The notes: generated by a model not told the origin, from the letters alone. A stretch of DNA of 44,382 nucleotides from Paenibacillus glacialis (GCF_001637205.1 NZ_LVJH01000061.1:1-44382); one strand, 5' to 3'. Positions 8,297-17,347 are shown, counted from the first letter of the stretch. Translations and numbers: made by a program.

Positions 8297-8414
8297 ACCA
8301 TTCGGTAAACGTATCTCGGTCTAGAGGATGAGGTGATTTCAGTACAAGGTCCGATTACAAGTGATAAGGTCGGCTGTACAATTAAGATAGATTACATAGG
8401 GGGACGGGATAGAT

Positions 8415-8951
8415 ATGAAATGGCATCGATACGTAACACGTTTTGCAGTTTCTAGGGGATTGGGTGGACGCGAAATTGATTATCAATGGCCGTCTCCCTC
8501 ATTTCCGGTCGTTAGTATTCGTAGTAATCTAGGGAGATACTCAGATAAAGGGAATGGATACGGAAGCAGACCACGATTTAAGACGGCGGTAGGATTAATT
8601 GCTATTGGAGATGTAGCTATTGGATTGATCTCCATAGGTGCTGTAAGTGTGGGACTGTTATCCATAGGTGCGGTATCACTTGGTTTGTGGTTAGCATTAG
8701 GCGCAGTAGCGATGAGCTGGTTCGGTTGGGCAGTGGGTGCAGTTGCAATGGCAGGCGTAGCGATAGGAGCTGTTGCCATAGGATCTAAGGCGCTTGGGGC
8801 AGTAGCTATAGGCGAGATCGCGGTGGGTGCCGTCGCCATTGGGCAATGGGCATATGGTGTAGTCGTGATCGGCGAACATGGTATTGGATTAATTCCCATC
8901 ACGGTTGACGTGATGAATTGGTTTCGGCGCCTATTCGGTGCAGGAAGTTAA
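8415..8951 (+). CDS. Protein of five-residue glycine repeats (xxxIG), function unknown
   Basis: A 178-residue protein. The N-terminal 55 residues are basic and ordinary. From about residue 57 to 158 the sequence is a run of five-residue units ending in Gly, such as AVAIG, DVAIG, LISIG, LLSIG, EIAVG and VVVIG, roughly twenty units with one break (SWFGW region). It ends with a basic tail, MNWFRRLFGAGS. Hydrophobic residues alternate with small ones, which would suit either a compact beta-solenoid or membrane association. I know no function for it. A G-rich ribosome binding site (gggggacggg) precedes ATG 8415. A shared bidirectional terminator separates it from the converging C-S lyase gene. Confidence 0.75.
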   Translation: MKWHRYVTRFAVSRGLGGREIDYQWPSPSFPVVSIRSNLGRYSDKGNGYGSRPRFKTAVGLIAIGDVAIGLISIGAVSVGLLSIGAVSLGLWLALGAVAMSWFGWAVGAVAMAGVAIGAVAIGSKALGAVAIGEIAVGAVAIGQWAYGVVVIGEHGIGLIPITVDVMNWFRRLFGAGS

Positions 8952-8979
8952 GGGTTTAAATCATGAGATGATAATTTAA

Positions 8980-9020
8980 AAAACTCGTCGTAGTGCTTTC
9001 TTTAGCATTGGACGAGTTTT
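8980..9020. terminator. Bidirectional terminator between converging genes
   Basis: AAAACTCGTC (8980-8989) pairs with GACGAGTTTT (9011-9020). An inner stem GTGCT/AGCAT extends it, with A-rich sequence before and T-rich sequence after. It serves the repeat-protein gene (+) and probably the C-S lyase gene (-). Confidence 0.8.
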
Positions 9021-9065
9021 TCTATTCTGTAAATCATGCTGTATGTTCTGAATTCTCCGTATATT

Positions 9066-10247
9066 CTATTCCATCATTGCGGCGATTCTTTCTAATGCTT
9101 CGCTTAGGATGGATCTCGGACAAGCGAAATTAATCCGCATATAACCCTCGCCTGCTGAACCGAACCATGATCCACCATCCAACAGAACTTTTGTCTCTTC
9201 AAATATTCTATTCTCAAGATCCTCACAGATCGCTGTTTCTTTGAAATCTAACCAAGCCAGATAGGTGCCCTGTGGTTTGACGAATTTCACATGTGGCATT
9301 CTTGTCTTTACAAACTCATTAATAAATTCTGCATTGGATTCCAAGTAAGCAAGTAATTGATCTAGCCATGCTGCCCCTTCTTCCGTATATGCTGCAGTAG
9401 TTGCCACAATGCCGAATAAATTAGGATCCATAATGGAGGACTTTTTCATTTCGGAATCAATTTTTTCTTTGAGTTGTTGATTCGGGATAATAATATTTGA
9501 AGTCTGTAGTCCGGCTATGTTGAAAGTTTTGCTAGGGGCTGTACAGATGATAGCGTTATTGGCAAATTCCTCGCCCAACAGAGCATAAGTAAAATGCTTG
9601 TTCCCCGGTAAGATCAAATCGTTATGAATTTCATCGGATACGACAATAACATCGTTCTCGTTGCAGATTTCTCCTAATTTCCGAAGCTGTTCGCTGCTCC
9701 ATATGATTCCCATTGGGTTATGAGGGCTACATAGGATAAGGATCTTAGTCTTTGGATCGCTAGCTAATTCTTCTAAGTCATCATAATCCATGACATAATG
9801 ACCGTCCTGCACGATCAAATGATTGTTTGCTACGACCCTATTATTGTTCTCGATGGCTTGTCTGAACGGATAATATACAGGCTCTTGGATGATAACCTTA
9901 TCGCCCTCATCGGACAAGGCTCTAATAATGAAGTTTAATCCGGGAACGATCCCAGGTGTAGTTGTAACCCATTCCGCTTTAATCTCCCAATCATGCCTTG
10001 ACTTCTGCCACCAAGCCAGTGCCGCATAGTAATCGTCAAGCGGAGAGCTATATCCAAAGATCCCGTGTTCCACTTTCTTCATTAATGCATCAATGATGAC
10101 CTGAGGAACGCGAAAATCCATATCCGCAACCCACAGCGGTAGAATGCCTTCACCTTCTAAGCCGTGCAATCTTTTAATGATAGCAGGGTCCCATTTCTCT
10201 GAGTTGGTATTCTCTCTTGAAATAGTATTGTCAAAATTATAATTCAT
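9066..10247 (-). CDS. MalY/PatB-family PLP-dependent C-S lyase / aminotransferase
   Basis: A 393-residue fold-type I PLP enzyme of the MalY/PatB group, which breaks C-S bonds in cystathionine or cysteine conjugates, or acts as an aminotransferase. Visible family features are LPLWVADMDFRVPQVIIDAL near the N-terminus, the cofactor-stacking region ILCSPHNPMGIIW, VVSDEIHNDL (Asp binding the pyridine nitrogen), and the PLP lysine in APSKTFNIAGLQTSN. The C-terminus carries the substrate-carboxylate Arg region YMRINFACPRS. Full length for the family. GGAGG stands 7 nt before ATG 10247. Physiological substrate is not decided by the sequence; a role in methionine metabolism or thiol-conjugate breakdown is likely. 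Confidence 0.92.
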   Translation of the reverse strand: MNYNFDNTISRENTNSEKWDPAIIKRLHGLEGEGILPLWVADMDFRVPQVIIDALMKKVEHGIFGYSSPLDDYYAALAWWQKSRHDWEIKAEWVTTTPGIVPGLNFIIRALSDEGDKVIIQEPVYYPFRQAIENNNRVVANNHLIVQDGHYVMDYDDLEELASDPKTKILILCSPHNPMGIIWSSEQLRKLGEICNENDVIVVSDEIHNDLILPGNKHFTYALLGEEFANNAIICTAPSKTFNIAGLQTSNIIIPNQQLKEKIDSEMKKSSIMDPNLFGIVATTAAYTEEGAAWLDQLLAYLESNAEFINEFVKTRMPHVKFVKPQGTYLAWLDFKETAICEDLENRIFEETKVLLDGGSWFGSAGEGYMRINFACPRSILSEALERIAAMME

Positions 10248-10322
10248 AATCTATCCTCCGAAGTCATGTAATCTGCTTACCAAATCTATTTCTAAGATGT
10301 ACTCGACAATAAATATTTAATC

Positions 10323-10350
10323 ATTATAACTTAATTGTAGTAGCAAACAA
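10323..10350 (-). promoter_or_regulatory. Sigma-A-type promoter of the C-S lyase gene
   Basis: On the minus strand, TTGTTT (10350-10345), a 16-bp spacer and a perfect TATAAT (10328-10323). This predicts a leader of about 70 nt before the lyase start codon. Confidence 0.55.
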
Positions 10351-10531
10351 CAATATGAGCGGCCACGGTAAACCAATTGCGATTATTTAAAATGGTTATA
10401 GGATAAAAAGACTCTCGATGAATCTATGACTAGAGGGAAAATTGCATTGCAAAGGGTGAGATGAATAATAGAATATCAATCCGTCCTCGTGTATAATGCG
10501 GTGTATATAACTATAGAAAAGAGGCAGGAAT

Positions 10532-11626
10532 ATGTCAGCTGAAGCGATTTGGCAAGGCGATGTTAACCAAGCGATCTGTGCATTTACATTTGATGACGGA
10601 CCTACTCAGCTTCCACTTGAATTATGGCTTGATGTGCTGGAGCAGGAAGACGCAGTAGGTACCTTTTTCTTCACTGGAGAGTGGATGGATAGATATCCGG
10701 ATAAAGCCAGAGAAATACTTTCCCGGGGTCATGTACTTGCCCCTCATACCTATCATCATCGTCGGATGGCACAAGTGCCAAAATCCGTGTTTATGGAGCA
10801 GTTAAAGCTAACAGAATTAGCTTATCAGGATGCAACGGGTCTTCCTTGTCCAAGCTTTATGCGCTTTCCTTACTATTCGTTCCGAGAGGGGAATCTAGAT
10901 TGGCTGGCAGAGTGGGGGTATCTTGATATTGAAGGTATCGATTCTGGCGATTGGGATGGTGGTCCTGCAGAAGGAATTATTGCAAAAGTTGAGCCGCAGC
11001 TTGATAACGGGATCATCGTTGTTATGCATAGCAATGATATTGCGAAGGGCACTCCTGAGGCATTAAGGGAGCTTATTCGGATAGCCAAGCAAAAAGGGCT
11101 AAGAGCTGTAGGCATACCGGAGATACTAGATTCTGTTGGAATCGAAGTGGGTTATAGACCTTGGAAAATTACTGTGGAGGTTCCTGCTGAGCTAGACCAT
11201 CCGATGGATAATTGGGTTCCTTTGAAGGACGATCAAGTGCTGTACGAACTTGCAGCTCAGACGGTAGAATGGAACATTCCGCAATATACGATGCAATTCA
11301 CTTCCGAGGGCGAATGGCTTGAGCATCTGGAGACTCCTCTTGAGGAATCGGGCGTGACAGAGGATCGCGAGCTATTTACGATCCAAGATAATTATGGCTC
11401 CTACTGGGGTTATGTACGCGCTGGTTACACGGAAGATACGCTTGTATTATTAGATTATGCAGCTAAGGAAGCGCAGGCGGATACATTAGTATACCTTCTT
11501 CGCTGGGCTGTAGAGACAGCGTCTCGCCTAGGACTAACTCAAATTGAGGCAAGACGTGATATTCGCCGAATGAATGAGATGTGCAGACAGCTAGGTTGGC
11601 AATCGGAGATCAAGGAAGATCAATAG
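10532..11626 (+). CDS. NodB polysaccharide deacetylase fused to a GNAT-like domain
   Basis: A 364-residue protein. Residues about 13-200 form a NodB (CE4) deacetylase: motif 1 is FTFDDGP, motif 2 is HTYHH (metal-binding HxxxH spacing), motif 3 is RFPYYS, and a late H lies in VVMHSND. Family members remove acetyl groups from chitin or peptidoglycan sugars using a divalent metal. No signal peptide is visible, so the protein should be cytoplasmic, which is unusual for a wall-modifying enzyme. The C-terminal part (about 210-364) ends LLRWAVETASRLGLTQIEAR then MNEMCRQLGWQ. That pattern resembles the end of a GNAT N-acetyltransferase, but the assignment is tentative. A TATAAT at 10492 and aagaggcagg before ATG 10532 support the start. 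A strong terminator follows. Confidence 0.83.
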   Translation: MSAEAIWQGDVNQAICAFTFDDGPTQLPLELWLDVLEQEDAVGTFFFTGEWMDRYPDKAREILSRGHVLAPHTYHHRRMAQVPKSVFMEQLKLTELAYQDATGLPCPSFMRFPYYSFREGNLDWLAEWGYLDIEGIDSGDWDGGPAEGIIAKVEPQLDNGIIVVMHSNDIAKGTPEALRELIRIAKQKGLRAVGIPEILDSVGIEVGYRPWKITVEVPAELDHPMDNWVPLKDDQVLYELAAQTVEWNIPQYTMQFTSEGEWLEHLETPLEESGVTEDRELFTIQDNYGSYWGYVRAGYTEDTLVLLDYAAKEAQADTLVYLLRWAVETASRLGLTQIEARRDIRRMNEMCRQLGWQSEIKEDQ

Positions 11627-11712
11627 ACAATAAGTTGAAAAGAGGCTCTCCCAAAAGTAGATTACTCTTCTGATATGACATCTAATTTTCTGAAAAAGAG
11701 ACTGATTCACTA

Positions 11713-11752
11713 AAAAAAGTAGGTCAAGGGGTTATCCTTGACCTGCTTTTTT
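11713..11752 (+). terminator. Strong terminator after the deacetylase gene
   Basis: A 17-bp stem with one G-U pair (left arm 11713-11729, right arm 11736-11752, core AGGTCAAGG/CCTTGACCT) and a 6-nt loop. Flanking A and T runs make it likely to work in both directions. Confidence 0.88.
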
Positions 11753-11938
11753 GAATTTATGGTCCATTGTGGCTTGCTTCAATAGATTATGGGCGAGCAT
11801 TAAACAACCCATTTAATAGTTTGTATTAAATAACTAGTCCCAACTCTATTAGAGTTGAATATACATATAAAGAAGTAGAAGGCATTGAGAGTTGAGAGGA
11901 GGTGTTTTTTACGGATAGGAATAAGAGGGGGAGTTGGT

Positions 11939-13294
11939 ATGAGTTTTGAAATTGGAATCACTATATTTGTGTTTGTCATGACCATGCTAGTTATTTTTTG
12001 GAGACCAGGTGGTGTAAATGAAGCTTGGCCGGCGTCAATCGGGGCAGGGATGGTATTGCTTACAGGAATTGTATCGGGTGGAGACCTTGCGGATATTGTC
12101 AGTAAAATAGGGGGAGCCTCGATTACCATCATGGCGACCATTGTGATGGCTGTCATATTAGAAAGTTTCGGTTTTTTTAACTGGGCAGCTGCACGGCTTG
12201 CGATCCTATCTAAAGGTTCGGGGTATCGTCTATATTGGTATATTCAATTATTATGTTTCTTAATGACTCTTCTATTCAATAATGATGGTAGCATATTAAT
12301 TACGACGCCAATATTGATATTACTTCTACAAAGTCTTCGCCTAAACAATCGTGAAATGATTCCATATCTATTAAGTGGAGCATTGATCGCAACCGCTTCT
12401 AGTACACCTATTGGAGTAAGTAATATTGTAAACTTAATCGCATTGGAAATTGTTCATATGACGCTCTATATGCATACAGCCATGATCTTCATACCAGCAA
12501 CGATAGGTTTGTTTTTCATGTCGTGGTTAATGTTTATAGTAGTGAAGAAGAAATTGCCTGCCATCTTGCCAGATCCAGCATATGATATAGAGGAGAGCTT
12601 TTTTAGTAAACATGCCCATGCATTAAAAGGAAAAAGTTCTGAGGACACAAAAAATAAACGTATGAAATCGATGTTAAGATTGTTGCTGTTTGTTTTCGTG
12701 ATGCGGAGTCTCATCTTTGTAGCTTCTTATTTTGCAATTCCAATTGAATGGGTTGCTGTATTTGGCTCAGTAGTGCTACTTTTTTGGAGATGGTATCATT
12801 TGGGCACGACTCCGGGGGACATTTTGAAAAAAGTGCCTTGGCACATATTGATATTTGCCTTCTCTATGTATGTCATTATTTACGGATTACACAATGCTGG
12901 ACTAACGGCTATGCTAGTGGGCATATGTGAACCCATTGTAAACCAAGGGTTGATGCAAGCGAGTATTACAATGGGGGTATTAGTCTCCATTCTATCTAAC
13001 ATCTTTAATAATCATCCTGCTTTAATGATCGGAACGTTAACTTTAACAGAAATGCAATTGAACCTAATAACGTTGAAGACCATCTACCTTTCAAATATTA
13101 TTGGTAGCGACATCGGATCGTTGTTATTACCTATTGGAACGTTAGCCTCTCTTTTATGGATGAGTATTTTAAGACAAAATAAGATTGAGATTCAATGGAA
13201 GGATTATTTAAGAGTTTCACTCATTGTAATCCCGATAACAACCATCGTGACATTAATTCTATTATTTTATTGGGTACAGATGGTGTTCGGTTAA
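11939..13294 (+). CDS. ArsB/NhaD-superfamily ion permease
   Basis: A 451-residue integral membrane protein with about 11-12 hydrophobic segments. Family-typical sequences of the ion transporter superfamily are FNNDGSILITTPIL and the second-half counterpart SNIFNNHPALM, followed by NIIGSDIGSLLLPIGTLASL, which resembles the arsenite carrier ArsB. A basic, acidic-patch cytoplasmic loop lies in the middle (about residues 210-255). The frame opens at 11885, but ATG 11939 has agaggggga at good spacing and begins at the first membrane segment, so I choose it. No arsR, arsC or arsA lies nearby, so arsenite as substrate is unproven; a Na+/H+ antiporter or anion carrier is equally possible. Confidence 0.8.
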   Translation: MSFEIGITIFVFVMTMLVIFWRPGGVNEAWPASIGAGMVLLTGIVSGGDLADIVSKIGGASITIMATIVMAVILESFGFFNWAAARLAILSKGSGYRLYWYIQLLCFLMTLLFNNDGSILITTPILILLLQSLRLNNREMIPYLLSGALIATASSTPIGVSNIVNLIALEIVHMTLYMHTAMIFIPATIGLFFMSWLMFIVVKKKLPAILPDPAYDIEESFFSKHAHALKGKSSEDTKNKRMKSMLRLLLFVFVMRSLIFVASYFAIPIEWVAVFGSVVLLFWRWYHLGTTPGDILKKVPWHILIFAFSMYVIIYGLHNAGLTAMLVGICEPIVNQGLMQASITMGVLVSILSNIFNNHPALMIGTLTLTEMQLNLITLKTIYLSNIIGSDIGSLLLPIGTLASLLWMSILRQNKIEIQWKDYLRVSLIVIPITTIVTLILLFYWVQMVFG

Positions 13295-13497
13295 GTAAGG
13301 TTTCTAGTCCTATTGAGCGAGACCAGAAAGTATAACAATTCGAGAAATTTTCCCTACTATTGGTTTTTTTTTTGTTGAAACGAAGCGTATATATTAACGT
13401 GTGACAATAATAGATCTCCAGTATATGGTGCATTCTCAGTAGCATCAATGCTATTATACTGAAGAGTTACATACACAAGGAGGCAAGGATAAGAATC

Positions 13498-14559
13498 ATG
13501 ATCAAGAAATCGTTAAAGTGGTTAGGCTGGATCGTGCTTACGCTAGTGGTTATTATTTCAATATTTCTTATCTATGTTACGGCAGTCGATTACAAGCCCC
13601 CGGCACAAATACAACTCCAAACTAACAATAACAACGGTAACGAGCTTAAGCAGGGTGATCCAGTGACTGTCACGACCTTCAATATTGGTTATGCTGGGCT
13701 AGATCAGGGACAGGATTTCTTTATGGATGGTGGAACCCTATCGCGTTCAAGCAGTAGAGAGCAGACAGAAGAGAATCTATCGTCTATCCGAAATATTTTA
13801 AAAGAAACCGGCTCAAATCTATATTTGCTGCAGGAGGTCGATGTAGACTCCTCACGTAGCTACCACATCAACGAAGTCGATGAACTAAGTAACTTACTAC
13901 CAGAATACAGTAGCACGTTTGCCCTTAATTATAAGGTACCTTGGGTGCCCGTTCCTGTGTTGCGTCCGATGGGTTCGGTAGAAAGTGGATTGCTAACATT
14001 GTCCACGTTCCTAAGTACATCACATACACGTTTTGATCTGCCTGGTAAGGAAGGCTGGCCTGTGCAGCAAATGGAGTTAGACCGTGCATTTATTGCAAGT
14101 AGATTCCCAGTAGACAACGGCAAGGAATTGGTACTGATTAATCTACATTTGTCAGCGTTTGATAAGGGCGGCGAAATTCGCAAGCAACAACTGGAGTTCC
14201 TAGCGAATTACATCAAAGAGGAGACAGAGAAGGGTAGCTATCTCATCATGGGTGGTGACTGGAATCATGCCCTCCCTGGGACAGTTCCGAATCATTTCAC
14301 TTCACAGCAGGAGTGGCCGAAATGGTTGCAGAACTTCCCCGAAACCTTCAGCGCAGAAGGCTTCCAATGGGCCAATGATCCAACGATTCCTAGCGTACGG
14401 ACGCTCGATATACCTTATCAGAAGGGTGTGAATTTCCTCGCTGTCATTGATGGTTTTCTCGTATCTCCGAACATCGAGATTGTGAGTGTGAAGGGGCACG
14501 ATCTTAGCTTCAAGAACAGTGATCATAATCCTGTTACGGGAAGTTTTATTTTGAAATAA
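13498..14559 (+). CDS. Membrane-anchored endonuclease/exonuclease/phosphatase (EEP) family protein
   Basis: A 353-residue protein with one N-terminal membrane segment (about 8-29), an Asn-rich linker, then an EEP-fold hydrolase outside the cell. EEP motifs are TVTTFNIGYA (Asn), LYLLQEVDVD (metal-binding Glu), LINLHLSAFD, the catalytic MGGDWNHAL, and the C-terminal SFKNSDHNPVTG (Asp-His). The family cleaves phosphodiester or phosphate bonds in DNA, phosphoinositides or sphingomyelin. The substrate cannot be told from sequence; surface location argues against DNA repair. AAGGA 8 nt before ATG 13498 supports the start. Followed by a terminator shared with the converging DUF2752 gene. Confidence 0.85.
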   Translation: MIKKSLKWLGWIVLTLVVIISIFLIYVTAVDYKPPAQIQLQTNNNNGNELKQGDPVTVTTFNIGYAGLDQGQDFFMDGGTLSRSSSREQTEENLSSIRNILKETGSNLYLLQEVDVDSSRSYHINEVDELSNLLPEYSSTFALNYKVPWVPVPVLRPMGSVESGLLTLSTFLSTSHTRFDLPGKEGWPVQQMELDRAFIASRFPVDNGKELVLINLHLSAFDKGGEIRKQQLEFLANYIKEETEKGSYLIMGGDWNHALPGTVPNHFTSQQEWPKWLQNFPETFSAEGFQWANDPTIPSVRTLDIPYQKGVNFLAVIDGFLVSPNIEIVSVKGHDLSFKNSDHNPVTGSFILK

Positions 14560-14567
14560 AAATGAAG

Positions 14568-14610
14568 ACAAGACAAAAGGGCCCTCGCAATTGGGGCCCT
14601 TTCGTCTTGT
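14568..14610. terminator. Bidirectional terminator (EEP gene / DUF2752 gene)
   Basis: Arms at 14568-14584 and 14594-14610: ACAAGAC and GTCTTGT flank a core AAAGGGCCC/GGGCCCTTT with one mismatch. Minus-strand continuation is T-rich. Confidence 0.85.
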
Positions 14611-14656
14611 AGTAGAGATGGTACGGTGAAACGTATTATAAGTAGGTGAAATTATA

Positions 14657-15058
14657 CTAACGGATTATCGTTGGAGCTAGGAAATCAAACATCGGAATAT
14701 TTCTCAATACTCCGAATGCAAGGGTCATGATTAACATTAGAGCCATAATCCCATTGCTTAAAGTCGGCATTTTTTTCTTTTTTGTAATGAAGTACATCGC
14801 ATACAAAGGAAGTAAAATAAACACTAAGGGATTATATCTAAATGCCTGAATAACATCTAACCGCAACAAGGACAGAACAGCTCTCGTTATTCCACATCCC
14901 GGACAATAAAACCCAGTTAACTCGTTAAATACACAGGGAATGCCGATATTCGTCATCGGTAACCATACTTTTAGGTAAAGTAGCCCTCCAACGCCAAGCG
15001 AAACACCCCAAGATAATATGGGGTGTTTCTTGGGATCAAACGTACACTTAAAATGCAA
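14657..15058 (-). CDS. DUF2752 membrane protein
   Basis: A 133-residue membrane protein with three hydrophobic segments. The DUF2752 signature is present: FNELTGFYCPGCGITRAVLS, with two cysteines in CPGC. Function of the family is unknown. The start overlaps the 3' end of the DUF4234 gene by 11 bases, so the two are translationally coupled. This small-membrane-protein pairing suggests a joint structural role, but nothing in the sequence says what it is. Confidence 0.87.
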   Translation of the reverse strand: MHFKCTFDPKKHPILSWGVSLGVGGLLYLKVWLPMTNIGIPCVFNELTGFYCPGCGITRAVLSLLRLDVIQAFRYNPLVFILLPLYAMYFITKKKKMPTLSNGIMALMLIMTLAFGVLRNIPMFDFLAPTIIR

Positions 15059-15389
15059 GCTTATTAACTTCCAATTGAGCTAAAACATACACTACGATAC
15101 CTAGACCGAAGATGGAAAGGACAAGGTAAAGGGTCGAATTATCTGCTTCATATATGCCACGTTGTTTTTGCGCTTCAGAAATTTGCTTCCCTACTTGATA
15201 GGCCCAAACGATACTCCAAATTCCACATGTGATCAAGGAGAGTAAGAAATGCTTTCCTCCTGTAAAAGAGGGATCTTTACTTAGCTTACCGATATCAGTA
15301 GTTAAAACAATAAACCAATAGATGCCATAGATGCCGCATGTGATAAAGGATAAAATAATTGCTACTACGGGATTTCTTTGAATAACCAT
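15048..15389 (-). CDS. DUF4234-type small membrane protein
   Basis: A 113-residue membrane protein. Two copies of the motif ITCGIYGIYW / ITCGIWSIVW mark it as DUF4234-like, each inside a hydrophobic hairpin; a further hydrophobic segment lies near the C-terminus. The frame stays open upstream to 15530, but that part lacks a ribosome binding site. ATG 15389 (MVIQRNPVVAIIL) has AGGATGG upstream and matches the usual family start. It is the first gene of a coupled pair with the DUF2752 gene. Function unknown. Confidence 0.82.
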   Translation of the reverse strand: MVIQRNPVVAIILSFITCGIYGIYWFIVLTTDIGKLSKDPSFTGGKHFLLSLITCGIWSIVWAYQVGKQISEAQKQRGIYEADNSTLYLVLSIFGLGIVVYVLAQLEVNKLAF

Positions 15390-15569
15390 TACACACCATC
15401 CTGTTAACTTATGTATTTGTGGAACATAACAATATAAATACCGTCGAATTTGTTCGGTATAAATATGCACCTTACAGGAAATGAAAAAAATCGACAATGT
15501 TATCATAAAGAAATATGAAACGATATACAAGGGAAAGTTTTACATGAAATATGGTTACTTAACTCATTC

Positions 15570-15600
15570 AACCTCCAAGCCGCTTGTGGACTTGGAGGTT
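15570..15600. terminator. Hairpin after the ABC-2 permease gene
   Basis: AACCTCCAAG (15570-15579) and CTTGGAGGTT (15591-15600) form a perfect 10-bp stem 30 bases behind the permease stop (minus strand). The T tract is poor, so termination efficiency is uncertain. The arm sequence recurs in the hairpin at 29341-29386. Confidence 0.6.
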
Positions 15601-15629
15601 GTTCTGTGTGAACTGAAATACAGACGATC

Positions 15630-16439
15630 CTATAAGGGTAGGTCGCGTTTACGAAATAGAACGATGGCTAAGCCGAAGGATACCAATCCGATGACAGAGA
15701 GAATGATGGAGGTTACAACCAAATTCCCTTGGCCGTTTACAATGTCGCCGGGCTTATACAAGGTGAAGATGGAGAAGTATTTCATCCATTCGATCTTTTC
15801 GCTGATTTTGCCCAGTAGATCTAGACTGAAGAACCCGAATGTAATCAATCCGGAAATGCCAAGTGCCTTCTTCTCGTCATTGGAAAGGGCAGACACAAGG
15901 AAGCAGATCCCGCCGAGAGCAAAGAAGAGCAAGAATGCCACCATATTCATCTGAATGAATCGGGATGTATCAAATTCATATTTATTTCCCAGAAACCAAG
16001 CGTTTCCGGCAAATCCGGCGATCGTCGTGACGGCCATGATCAGGAATAGTCCGCTCGTTAATACACTTGCTTGCGTGAAAGCGACCTTTCCACGTGTCGT
16101 CGGGGTGGATAATAGATAGGCCATGGAACCTTGATCCACCAATTTGGCCACTAACTGAGTCGATAACTGGACGCACACGATAGCGAGGATCAGAACTAGA
16201 ATTAATCCGTAGTATTCCCCCGAAATGAATGCCTCAGCGGTACCAAATCCGGTAAGACCGAAGGCTTTCCCCACACCTTTTGGCATGGACTTCACCAGTT
16301 CATCGATGGCTTTCGTATTGTTAGCGATACTTGGATATAACCAGAACATGAGAAGAATGTAAAATGCAGACCCGAATGCATAGTTCATGAAGCTTTTCAT
16401 GTACACTTTCATCATTTGTTTATATAAAGTGACATTCAT
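15630..16439 (-). CDS. ABC-2 type transporter permease
   Basis: A 269-residue membrane protein with six hydrophobic segments, of the ABC-2 permease type (about residues 18-36, 75-95, 110-135, 140-160, 175-195 and 240-260). The start ATG overlaps the stop of the ATPase gene by 4 bases (ATGA), so the pair is coupled. Together with the ATPase it should form an exporter; the cargo (drug, peptide or lipid) is not shown by sequence. Probably under control of the divergently encoded TetR protein. Confidence 0.87.
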   Translation of the reverse strand: MNVTLYKQMMKVYMKSFMNYAFGSAFYILLMFWLYPSIANNTKAIDELVKSMPKGVGKAFGLTGFGTAEAFISGEYYGLILVLILAIVCVQLSTQLVAKLVDQGSMAYLLSTPTTRGKVAFTQASVLTSGLFLIMAVTTIAGFAGNAWFLGNKYEFDTSRFIQMNMVAFLLFFALGGICFLVSALSNDEKKALGISGLITFGFFSLDLLGKISEKIEWMKYFSIFTLYKPGDIVNGQGNLVVTSIILSVIGLVSFGLAIVLFRKRDLPL

Positions 16440-17323
16440 GACATCGTCCCCTCCCGATCATAGTAATTCATGAATATATCTTCGAGGTTTTGTGTGAAAA
16501 TATCGATATTACGCACCCTGTACTTGGCCGTCTCTTCCACGAACTTATCGTAATTCCCTTGAACGGCAACTCTCACTCGATCCCCTTCATGCGATTCGAT
16601 AAGTAGACCCGATTCTATGAATGATTTCGCATCGCTGTGGTTGGCGAAGGTCACTTCGAATAGCTTCCGCTGCATGGACTGCAGTTCGTGGATATCCTTA
16701 ACGGCAATGATGACACCGTCCTTGATGATCGCAGCTCGGTCACAAGTCCTCTCGATTTCTGGGAAGCTGTGTGATGACATCAGGAACGTCTTCCCACGAG
16801 ATTTCTCCTCTAGCACAATTTCAATGAACACCTTTTGCATAAGCGGATCGAGACCTGATGTTGGTTCATCCAGAATAATCACAGCAGAGTCATGCATGAA
16901 TGTGGCTACGATCCCAACCTTTTGCTTCATACCTTTGGACATTTTCCGAATAGGAGTATGGATGTCGAACTGCAGACGATCGATTAAGCTTGCACGCTTT
17001 TTCAGGTCTTTCATGCCTTGCATATTTGACATGAAGTCTAGGAACGTTTTACCGGTCATCCCGTCAAAAAAGGATATTTCTCCAGGCAGATATCCGACAT
17101 AGCTTTGAACTATCCCCTGTTCCTTCCAGGTATCCAGTCCATTTATCTTTACATATCCTTTGTCAGGTTTCATGAAGCCCATGATATGTCGAATCGTCGT
17201 AGACTTCCCTGCCCCGTTCGGTCCCAGAAACCCGAAGACTTCACCTTCCTTCACCGCAAAAGAGACATCGAAAATTCCTTTTCCGTTTGAAAACGTCTTC
17301 GTTAAATGTTCAACGGTTAACAT
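16436..17323 (-). CDS. ABC transporter ATP-binding protein (partner of ABC-2 permease)
   Basis: A 295-residue ATPase with Walker A GPNGAGKST, signature MSKGMKQKVG, Walker B AVIILDEPTSGLDP and H-loop MSSHSFPE. The C-terminal 80 residues are the extension usual in drug/lipid exporters of the CcmA type. The frame opens at 17368, but GGAGG stands 7 nt before ATG 17323 (MLTVEHLTK), which is the normal family start. First gene of a two-gene operon with the permease, transcribed from a promoter whose start region is covered by the operator at 17348-17375. Confidence 0.93.
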   Translation of the reverse strand: MLTVEHLTKTFSNGKGIFDVSFAVKEGEVFGFLGPNGAGKSTTIRHIMGFMKPDKGYVKINGLDTWKEQGIVQSYVGYLPGEISFFDGMTGKTFLDFMSNMQGMKDLKKRASLIDRLQFDIHTPIRKMSKGMKQKVGIVATFMHDSAVIILDEPTSGLDPLMQKVFIEIVLEEKSRGKTFLMSSHSFPEIERTCDRAAIIKDGVIIAVKDIHELQSMQRKLFEVTFANHSDAKSFIESGLLIESHEGDRVRVAVQGNYDKFVEETAKYRVRNIDIFTQNLEDIFMNYYDREGTMS

Positions 17324-17347
17324 ATGGGCACCTCCAATAATAAAGAT

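Noticed and set aside
8483..8902. Minus-strand open frame with IATAP-type repeats
   Set aside because: It is the antisense shadow of the xxxIG repeats of the gene at 8415-8951.
11641..11712. Sequence resembling an insertion-sequence end (gaggctctcccaaaag)
   Set aside because: No matching inverted end, target duplication or transposase remnant was found nearby.
13300..13375. Imperfect hairpin TTTCTaGTC / GACcAGAAA after the ArsB-like permease gene
   Set aside because: It contains a mismatch and is followed by no adjacent T run, so a terminator could not be supported.
15481..15954. Plus-strand open frame of 157 residues
   Set aside because: It overlaps the ABC-2 permease gene antisense and the hairpin behind it; the composition is not protein-like and there is no ribosome binding site.
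16617..17102. Plus-strand open frame of 161 residues
   Set aside because: Antisense to the well-supported ABC ATPase gene with intact Walker motifs.
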